From contig NW_003314351.1 of the NCBI RefSeq assembly GCF_000143415.4, positions 355,501 to 419,500 on the forward strand: a DNA stretch of 64,000 bases. Reading direction: 5' to 3'. Numbering within the stretch: position 1 is the first letter of the stretch; each line of letters opens with the position of its first letter. Below, one piece after another: positions 55,638 to 64,000 of the stretch. A model generated the notes under the pieces. The model searched no databases and was not told the origin of the DNA. It saw only the letters and a program-made list of their open reading frames with translations. The DNA is from Selaginella moellendorffii. Its lineage: Eukaryota > Streptophyta > Lycopodiopsida > Selaginellales > Selaginellaceae. The position numbers and the translations under genes were made by a program.

Positions 55638-55708
55638 AATGCCCAGTCTCAGCACAAAAACAAATATCAGCTCCAGTGTTGCAAACGTAGAGATTGCAGC
55701 CCTTGATA
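55638..55708 (-). pseudogene. Fragment of Cys-rich paralogue (copy 2)
   Basis: Counterpart of 2417-2487 with one substitution. The stretch 55709-56031 to the right shows nothing recognisable. Confidence 0.55.
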
Positions 55709-56031
55709 GAATGAGCGGACCGAAGCTGGAGAGCCTAGGCCTGAAAAACGATCAGGCACGGTTGCAAGGGTGCAGGGTAACAAGTTGCATACGGTGGCAA
55801 TTTATTTTGGAAAAATGCTCGTCTCGACCATTTTGATTTTTTATATTCATTTTCTGATATTGTCTGTATTGAAAACATATATGCCACTAGCAACCCTTGT
55901 ACCAGGGGTGCTACCCCGATCGATTTTTTGCTCTTAGGCAGGGAAAGCTGGATTACTCCTGTGTTGAGAGCTCATAAAATAGAGTAAATGGCAGCATCTG
56001 TTAGAACTAAGCTGAACATGCACACAACCAA

Positions 56032-56082
56032 GGCAGGTAGCTCACTGGTAGAGCACCTGGCACCGGTGTAGAAGGTCCTGCC
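56032..56082 (+). other. tRNA-like remnant (copy 2)
   Basis: Counterpart of 2806-2856. Outer stem GGCAGG/CCTGCC and D-arm identical, two changes in the anticodon-like arm, no T-arm. Confidence 0.3.
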
Positions 56083-56189
56083 TGTCCAACCATTTTCCAA
56101 CAGCATCCATCCCTCCAGCTGGCTGAAAGTTTGGATCCCAGGACCATTTTGCACTAACAATGCAAACTTTAATTGAACCAGGCCATGGG

Positions 56190-56900
56190 GAAGAGTCAAC
56201 CATTGAACCCAATCATGATCAATAACAAGGACTCGACGCAAAGAGTTTCTTCAATTCTCATATTGGTGTTGGTACAGTGGTTCACATTGAGTTGGTAGCT
56301 TCCCAGACAACTTGTTTGGTTGCTGCTAAAGTTCCTTGATGGAACACTGCCTTCAAACCTGTTGTTGGTCGCATTGGAGCTGAAATTTTTGGAAGGCTCA
56401 CCCGAGAAGATGGCCTCCCAGTTTGTTGGAGTTTAACAGAAGTATGCTCGGAAAGCTGAGAGGAATGCTGCCTTGTAGGTGACTAATATCTGCCGAATCT
56501 CAGGAGAGCTGAACAAGCTAGAAGCAGTTAGAGAGTTCCTAATCCCTGCAAGCTGGAATAGTTGGTTTATGAATATCTATCAAATCCATCAAATCCAATG
56601 CACCTTCACTGAAAATGTCAACACAGTGAGCCATTTCCTCCAAACACAGTAGGTGTAATGGGACCAATGTTGTACTTGGCACTGTCCATAAACCATGGCT
56701 ACAACAAAATAGCAATCGTTGGCATTGCTTTGGCTTGTACATGTGATCTGAAATATGTCCTGCCAGCCCACGAGAGAACGAGCTTTTTAAATGCTTGAAA
56801 ACGTTTACTGTTTGGAACGTACATAGGATGAAGTTATCGCCTCTGACGGTGAATCCAAAGCCCTCTCTCCAGATTGTCGCGAGTTTTACAAGTTCCCAGC
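56190..56900 (-). pseudogene. LRR receptor-like gene relic (copy 2)
   Basis: Counterpart of 2960-3660, with frame breaks in similar but not identical places. A longer open piece (56539-56997) contains FTVRGDNFILC and reaches CRD before a stop; it overlaps the start of the small gene on the other strand. Confidence 0.4.
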
Positions 56901-56935
56901 AAGACACAACCTCACTGGCTGGACGAATCCAGAGC

Positions 56936-57480
56936 ATGGCCCGTGGTGATTCGGCCTCTTTTGTTTTGCGTGGTTTACTCCCAAAGCCGGAGATCAACTT
57001 TCATGCTGGGAAGCTGGCCGGTGTAACCTTGGGGACGGTGTCTGGTGACGAGTTATTGCAGGGGCCGAGCCTGACCGAATCAACTGGTAAGCTAGAAGTT
57101 TTTTTCGTATTTAAGTATTCGCTGACTGATACTTTATTCCAGCGGCTTCGACATGGTCCGTAGCCAACGCCACGGCATTTGGACAGTGGATACAGAGCAG
57201 AGGCTCCATCTCTCCCGTTGCATCCGGCTACGTCATCTCCGGCCCGACCACAGCTCTACGAGCCGAGGTTGTTCATGTTTCCATGGAGGAGGAATGGCCG
57301 AGGACGCTCCAGAACGGTCTCGTAGCACACTTCGGCTCCTCCAAGGCTCGAGACAGGAGATGCAAGGGATGCGTCTGGGTGGGAATGGCTTGTGTGACAA
57401 CGCCGGTAGTAGCAGCAGTGTGGGCACAGGGAAGCCAGGGAGCAGCAGCGGCATCAAGCTGCAAATCCGCTACGTTCTAG
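56936..57480 (+). CDS. Hypothetical two-exon protein, 162 aa (copy 2)
   Basis: Exons 56936-57086 and 57143-57480 with a 56-nt intron. Same protein as 3683-4242 apart from Met to Lys near residue 26 and loss of five residues in the Ala-rich tail. The alternative 3' frame stays open to 57647. Confidence 0.5.
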
Positions 57481-58071
57481 AGCAACTTGGAGCGGAATTT
57501 TATGGCCTCTCGTGGCTGACCATCAGTCCCATGTATCTCCACCGGCATCCAGTGCTGCCTTACCACTGCGGCGTAGTGCTGCGGCTGGAGAAGCTACTGT
57601 ATTACCCGAAGGCACCACCGCCGCCGCCGCCGCCGCCGCCGTTATGATTATGTACATACGATGTTTAAAACGATAGTATAAATATACGTATTCTTATTAA
57701 GCAAAGGGAAGATTAAAAAAAAAGAGTTTAGCCTTTGTTCTTTAACCATCTCTTCTTGTTGAGCATACAATGGCGGACTCAAGGGGCTCTTTTCCAGACG
57801 TATCACGCTAAACCAGTTAAAGACCGATCGATGCTTAACCTCACAACAATGCACAGCCATATTTCTTGCTGATATCGGTTCTAAGCCAAGGCGCATTGGC
57901 CAATGTCGCATTGCTGGATTCCTACCACTTTCGATGAAACTGCATTCTCTCTCGATCAGCCAAAACACCAAGCTATCTTTTAAAATAAAATAATAGAAAT
58001 TATAAGAATTAAATTTCAGAGGATACCCAACAAAGTAGGAGTAATATAATTGTTGATAATCTTGGAAGAAA
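57481..58071. other. Intergenic, nothing recognised (copy 2)
   Basis: Counterpart of 4243-4837, with the (CCG)n run near 57617-57642 and AT-rich sequence. Confidence 0.4.
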
Positions 58072-58978
58072 CCTCATAAAAATGTTAAACCATCAAAAGA
58101 TAAATGTGCACTTGGATTATCACATAGTGTACCATTTTGTGTTCCGCATCCACATAATATTGGATTGTTGCAATGGAAATCATCTCCTGGTGCACTGCAA
58201 CAAGCCACTTTATAAGTTTTAAATCCATATTGATCCATATTTCATAAGCTCAGTGCGTGCAGAGAACCAATCAAAATAGTATAGTTCAATATCATCGTTC
58301 TGATTTTTAATATCATTCACGATATCCAAAATAGCTTAATAATATTTGTATATTGCATACCCCCAATATCAACAAACTCTTATAAATAGCCACGAGAACA
58401 ATCTTGACGAGGAAGATTCATCACCAGAAAATGTTTGGCACCAGAATTATATAAATCCATAATACTAGATTTAATGCCAGCCACCACAGATGGAATTGAT
58501 ATTTTCCATATTGCATACCATAATTAGGATTATTACCAATATAATAAAGTGCTTTATCTTTATGAAGTTGTAATATTGTTTATGTCATAGAAAACCTGAA
58601 ACTTGCGTAGATAAAACATGAGAACAGAAGTATTATAATACTAGTTGGACGAACAGTCACTCCAAATTCAAGCCCATAAAATAAGTTCCATTGTAAGTCA
58701 AGCTAGGACGCTCAAAATCTCCAAGCTTGAGAGAACAAGCTAGATAATCAATACAAATATATCCATCCCCTGTGGCTTTTCCAAGTGTCACTCAATATGG
58801 CAAATTTCCAGAGAGACTAAAAGCGCCAGCAGCAATTGCTTCAAGGTTGCGGTTGCCAGTATCAGAGAGTGAATCAGTAAAGCTAAAGATTGCTGAGGAA
58901 CACAAGTGCCATTGAATTTTTTGGCACTATCACCACCTTTGAATCAAGGAGAATTGAAAAGAATGAACGGAAAGCCAT
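58072..58978 (-). pseudogene. GDSL esterase/lipase pseudogene (copy 2)
   Basis: Counterpart of 4838-5749 with the same stops and frame breaks (signal peptide start at 58978, FTDSLSDTGN-like block near 58870). The site where copy 1 received its gypsy element lies just beyond, near 59053-59056, uninterrupted. Confidence 0.68.
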
Positions 58979-59289
58979 GGAAAAAACAAAAAAGACTTGA
59001 TGAAAACAATGACCTTATATATGCCATTTTTATCTGAAATGTTGATATTTTTGTGGGAATAATCTTTAAAATATATATTTCTTTCTATACTAGTAACATA
59101 GGATTAAATGGCGATGGCGTTCCAGGACAAAACGTAATAGTTATATAATAGATACCCTTTTCCCATGTCAGCCTTTCTAAAGGCTGCCATTCCAAATGCT
59201 ACAAAATGACCACTATCCGCTAGCTAGAAAAGTTATTTGTACGATGATGATCATGTCAGTGTTACCGGTTCATAAGTGTGGATAACAAT

Positions 59290-60588
59290 ACATATGCTCC
59301 TCCCTGCTCTGGATTCATCCTGAATACCATGTTTGCAGCACGGCCCCCGTTCTGTAAGACTCTACGGCTGGCCCAAGCAAGCTAGTCCACTCCAAAACAT
59401 CTGGAAAATATGGCAGGTTTGCAATGGCCTCATTGAGATGCCCTGACCGGCCCAACAGATCCACAAAGCATCGATTGGCTCCATTCCATAGTCTGCTACC
59501 ACTGAAGCAAAGGCACTACCTTCCTCGCCTCACATTTCCAGTATGGCTGCAAGCCACCAGACCCAAAACAAAGCACGTCAAGTCCGGGAGGTGGAGTGTC
59601 TTTAGAGAACCAAACAGTTCCAATGCCTCAAATGAGCTAGGGCTACCAGCATCCCGGCATATGAAACCATGTCAGGCACGGGAATCAGGGCCAGCAGCTT
59701 CAAATCTCTGCCCAGATGCCCATTACCGGCATATGCTGTCAGCACAGTATTCCACGTGGCAGATTCGTGTTGGGGGAGACTTACAAACATTCTTATGGCC
59801 TTGGTCAGATGCCCATGCTGAGAATATGCCGAGAGCATTGTGTTGAAGGATAGGAGGCCTTGCTCTGGCACGGGGTTGAAGTTGTGCTGTATCTCCTCGA
59901 TTCCGTACGCCACACTTGCTTTTCAAGAGCAGCATTGTGGTCCATGACACAAGATCCCTCTGTGGCATTTTCTCAAACACGCACGTTGACTGCTCTATGC
60001 AACTGTGACTGGCATATGCCGCAAACATTGAGTTCCAGGAGACAATGTCCCTAAAAACATGGTTGTTGTGCATGAAACCAGGCTTCTTTCTGGCATCTCT
60101 TCTAGGAAGTTTGTAGATTCCTCTACACGACCGGCACGGGCATACGCTGCCAGCATGCCATTCCACGTCGCCACATCAAAGGAATACTGCCAAACAGCTG
60201 CTGGGAGAGATCCAGCCGTCCATTCTCGGAGCATGCCGCAGACTCGAACATCTTGACGCACTCTTGCATATGCCCAGTCCGGGCATATCCCGCCAAGGGC
60301 ACATTCCAAGGCATGACGCTCTTGTGGGGCAAAGATTCTCTGGGCTTCCGCCAAAACCCCGTTCAGTACGTAGGCATTGAGCAGGAGATCCCAGGAGAAG
60401 GAATCTTTTCTGGGGAGCGAGTCAAACACGCGGCGGGCATTAGAGACAGTAGAGCACCTCCCGTACATCTGGATGAGCTTGTTGCAAAGGAAGATGTCGC
60501 CGCTAGTGATGGATTGGATCCTGGAGTGAGCTTGGAGAGCTTGAGATGGAGTTGCACAGCAATGGATGAGCTCCAAGCACCCAGTCAT
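59290..60588 (-). pseudogene. PPR protein (PLS/E class) pseudogene, copy 2
   Basis: Counterpart of 11010-12306, with the same unit order (starting MTGCLELIHCCATPSQALQA at 60588) and several frameshifts. Some differ from copy 1, for example around 60030 and 59850, so decay continued after the copies separated. Confidence 0.8.
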
Positions 60589-60628
60589 TCTTTCATTCTT
60601 TGTGAGTTTAGGGTTTTAGAAGGAAGCA

Positions 60629-63146
60629 ATGCTCCAGCAGCGGGTGAATGCGCTCACGGGGGAGAGCGAATGGATTCTCGTTGGCGATGGAGGCGACGGC
60701 GGCGATGCGAGCGATCCCCTGGCAGAGAGCTCGTATCTTGACATGCTGAATGATCGCGCCAGGAACAGGGCATTCTCTTCAGCAATCGCGAAGCTCGGCC
60801 GCCATGGCCATGTCCTGGACATTGGGTGAGGCTAGAGAGATCCTTCTTTCGTTTCCTGAGCTCGTTCTTGACAGTGCTGGCACTGGGCTCTTGTCGCTCA
60901 TGGCTTGGCGGGCAATGGAAGAGCAGTGCCAGGTGACTGCTTGCGAATCTTTTCTTCCAATGTACAAGCTGGCTCGCAAAGTTTGCCGAGACAATGGGAC
61001 GATGGGAGCGATCAAGCTGCTCCATATGGGCTCGGATGAGATCAAAGTCGGGGTGGACATCTCTAGCAAAGCCGATGCATTGGTACGCTAAGTCTGTACA
61101 CATTCTTCTTCTTCGTTTCCTCTGGACTCTTTGTCTCTCCAGGTGTGTGAGATTTTAGACTCGGAGTTGCTTGGAGAAGGGATCATTCCAAGTCTAAGGC
61201 ACGCTCATGAGCATTTACTCCGGCCTAATGCTGCCACAGTGCCATATCGAGCTACTGTGTATGCCCAGGTATATAGCAAAGTCTTTTTTCTTAGCTCAGT
61301 GTTGAGTTTACTTCTTTCTCTTAGCTAGTCGAGAGCGACTTTCTCTGGAGATTGCACGACCTTCAAGGGGTAGAAGACCGGCTGCAGGACGGATTGGCTT
61401 TCGCTCCCAATGATTTCTACTCTTACTTCAAGCACAGACAGCATGCGTTTCACGTTGATGAAATCCCCGGTATGAAGCTGGTAATTTAGTAGAGTTCTCT
61501 TACAAGTTACCAAAACCCGTGGCGCTGCAGCTTTCCGAGCCGTTTGAGGCCTTCGTTCTTGACTTCTATAGAGCTCCAGATGTGCGTGGAGAATTTAATC
61601 AAGCCGTGCATGTCAACTTCTCTGGGACTGCTCACGCAATAGTTTCATGGTACGAAACTTGCTCGGATTCGCTACTTCTTGGTTCGCTTTCTTCTCTGAT
61701 TGAACTTGACAAGGTGGGTGCTGCAGCTTGACAAAGATGGCCTGGTTTGCTACTCAACTGCTCCTCGTTGGATCTGAGGTTTGTTTTCCTGTTTGATTCT
61801 TTGAGTAACTCCGCAGATTTGTGTTCTCAGGGGCAAGCGCGTGGTGTGACCATTGGAAACAATGTGTGTGGTTTCTTCCTGGACAAGGTGTTTCGGTGGA
61901 GGAGCAGTCGGAGCTTCGCGTCGTAGTCAGCCATGATGAAACGTCAGTGCGGTATGACATCAATGGTGTACGCTGTAATAGTTCAGCGTCTGGTTTCGAG
62001 CTGAGCCTACAAAGGTGTCGCATGCTTGGTGACGGTAGCAGGCGTTCTATCATACAGTCTGCCATTCAAATAGCTGTAAGTGTGTTTTGAATCTGTGAGT
62101 ACGATTGTTTCTTTTTCTTTCTGTCCAGCTTGGAGAACGAGAACTTGGAAACTGTCTCATTCTGGATGACGGCCTGATGAGCGCCGTGTGTGCTCTATCT
62201 ACAGTGCATGGATCCTGCCATGTGGCTGGTTTGTTTCCAGGCTGTAGAAGAGATGGCTTGAAGTACTTGGAGAGCGTCGCGAGCAAGCTGTCTACTATAC
62301 ACAAAGACGTCAAGCATCTCACTGGGGACGATTTCAAGGGGCATAAAGTATACAGTCTTGCAACTCCATTGGATATGGACGGGTTTCTTTCTTTTCGCGA
62401 CAGGTGGATGTTCTTCTAGGGGAGCCTTATTACGCCACGTACGAGCATGCGTTGCCGTGGAAGCAGCTTCGGTTTTGGTTCGTTTTCGTTTCGTTTTCTA
62501 AAGAGTTGGAAGTTGTTTTAAAGCAGTGAGAATCCAGGTACGAGAGAACGACGCTAAGTCCGTTGCTATCAGAGAACCCTATTATAGTTCCCTGCTTTGG
62601 AATTCTCTATGGGATGGCTTGTCATCTTCCTGTAAGTTGATTATTTTCTCTGCAGTGACTTTGGTTTCATGTTGGCTAAATCAGGATTTGTGGCAAAGCC
62701 GCTGTCGCCTTGAAGAAGTCGATGGCTTTGATCACAGGTCATTGACAAAACCGTTTTCGCTGCTCGAGTTCAACATGCGTGAGGAAATTCAGAGTCTAAG
62801 TGGATTTGCAAAGGTTATTCAATTCTGTCCTCTTTGGTACCACTTAATGTTTTCTGCTACTTTTGCACAGGTTAGCGTTGTAAAGACTGGGCTCTGCCAT
62901 GGAGTTGTCCTGTGGATGGACTGGGTGATGGATCCCGAGAACAAGGATTTGGTACTTTCAACGGGACTTTTAAATCCAAGTGAGTAAGATTCTCTCCATC
63001 TCATCTCAAGGAGTTTCGTTTTACGTCTAGGCTGGAAGCAGGGCGTCAAGCTTTTCCGAAAGCCACTGCAAGCCACGGAGACTTTAGAGCTCAACGCGTC
63101 CTTCGATTCACAGACTGGAGAGATCAGCATCACTCGCGTGGTCTGA
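60629..63146 (+). pseudogene. PRMT7: PRMT7-like gene with nonsense codon (copy 2)
   Basis: Exons by comparison with copy 1: 60629-60825, 60875-61082, 61143-61268, 61325-61480, 61531-61649, 61714-61778, 61831-62075, 62129-62347, 62404-62477, 62538-62631, 62685-62813, 62871-62979, 63031-63146. All splice sites are kept. Codon 290 (61775-61777) is TGA where copy 1 has AGA, in PRWI-R-G at the end of exon 6, so only the first catalytic module could be made. Exon 7 is 3 bases shorter, in frame. Missense changes include Lys to Ile at the end of exon 7. Apart from the stop the gene looks recently functional; a base-calling error cannot be excluded. Confidence 0.85.
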
Positions 63147-63231
63147 AGCCACAAACTCTTCTTTGCATTTAGGAAAACTTTTAAATCAACATCAGGTAAA
63201 TTCCAAACATATAGTTCCTATCTCTTGTGCT

Positions 63232-64000
63232 TCAAGTTCTTTGTTTGTTCGTCCTTGAAGTGTTGTTGAGCCTGAAGTAAACAGCGTCATACCGGATGCT
63301 CTTGATGTACGGTAACTTCCGCCACCTCGCAGTTGCTGAATTATACACCACCAAAATCTTGTTCTCTTCCTGTTGCTTTTCATCAAGTCCTTCCTCGTTT
63401 GCCATTTTCTCTCCTCTTGCTCCGGAGCCATGCTCTTCTCTCCAGGCTGGTCTTCCTCCCACTCCTCTTCGTCTTCCTCGTCATCGTCATCGTCATAAGG
63501 CAGAGCTCCAGCACCACCACTCCATCCACAACATTACACGCCCGGAATCCATATCCGCTCCCATCGCCCAAAAACTTCTTGGGCACATCCACGATCCAGC
63601 ACTTTGTCGGCCCGAGAATGGCTGCGCTGCGATCAAAGTGCCAGAAGTCGAGAATCTTGCGCCGCACAGCACAAACTGGTGGTGGTCACTGTCGTCAACC
63701 AGAGGCCGCTCGATCCCTTGCTGGGAGAAGAAGGAGCCGGCATCCACTTGCCCGACTCCCAGACGCCGCGCAGCGCGTCGTGATCCCGGCACGACTCGAC
63801 GACGCTCACGTCCGACTCCTTCCATGCGCTGTTAGCTCCGCGAGTCGAAAGCTTGGACCTGGACGATGCTCTGGAGGAGATTTTGCTGCTGCATGGCGGA
63901 CACCATGTGACCGTAGCGGAGATAATCACTCGATTGCTGGCCTAAGTTCATGGAGTAGCGAACGATCTTGAAGTCACCACTCGAAAGAACACGCAGCGCC
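63232..64000 (-). pseudogene. F-box/kelch-like C-terminal relic (copy 2, cut by window end)
   Basis: The minus strand reads AWKESDVSVVESCRDHDALR, GSFFSQQGIERPLVDDSDHH, KILDFWHFDRSAAILGPTKC, WIVDVPKKFLGDGSGYGF, VVVLELCLMT and VVYNSATARWRKLPYI in two or three frames. It is more complete than copy 1 (the KKFLGDGSGYG part is deleted there). The pattern fits a kelch-type F-box protein tail; no F-box is in view. Confidence 0.4.

Larger units (their letters stand above)
53249..64000. repeat. Segmental duplication, copy 2
   Basis: Matches 1-15726 without the gypsy insertion; runs off the window end inside the F-box-like relic. Indels between copies are mostly 1-50 bp. Coding sequences differ at scattered sites, including a nonsense change in PRMT7. 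The intergenic stretches 53430-53825 and 53976-54565 hold the same relic-derived, gene-free sequence as in copy 1. Confidence 0.95.

Overview
Eukaryotic, plant nuclear DNA. The 13-exon gene with 49-64 nt GT-AG introns, the PPR-E relic, plant-type chromoviruses and debris of GDSL-lipase and LRR-receptor genes fit a land plant with very compact introns. My best guess is a lycophyte such as Selaginella; this is an inference, not proved by the window.

Layout. (1) 1-15726 and 53249-64000 are two diverged copies of one gene block in the same order and orientation. Each holds a Ty3/gypsy relic, a secreted Cys-rich protein gene (-), a 51-nt tRNA-like remnant, an LRR-receptor relic (-), a small two-exon gene (+), a GDSL-lipase pseudogene (-), a PPR pseudogene (-), a PRMT7-type arginine methyltransferase gene (+) and an F-box/kelch-like relic (-). 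Copy 1 carries a gypsy element (5842-10821) that copy 2 lacks; copy 2 shows the empty site. PRMT7 is open in copy 1 but has a premature TGA in copy 2. The pair is either a tandem duplication or two haplotypes joined in one assembly. (2) 15559-18099 (-) encodes a secreted/membrane protein with three membrane spans. A hAT transposon (18126-21034, 8-bp TSD) sits 18 bp upstream of its start codon. (3) 21.9-29.3 kb is old retrotransposon debris split by a chromovirus (22843-28414, TSD CTAGG) that carries a textbook -1 frameshift site and signs of self-primed reverse transcription. (4) 29.3-51.8 kb is a nest: an LTR and gag fragment (+), interrupted by a non-coding LARD-like element (30709-51815), whose 3' LTR is interrupted by a three-LTR composite of a chromodomain gypsy family on the minus strand (37380-51022). 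The composite contains a 595-bp TRIM with identical LTRs and a 191-bp retroposon with a 15-17 bp TSD. (5) 51.8-53.4 kb holds a 274-bp inverted repeat and a broken integrase gene.

The most unusual points are two short spliceosomal-type introns in the pol gene of the minus-strand chromovirus family (one just before the integrase catalytic glutamate), the shared PBS and PPT of the autonomous, LARD and TRIM elements, and the GGGAAAC plus hairpin frameshift signal of the other chromovirus. No complete tRNA, rRNA or CRISPR was found.
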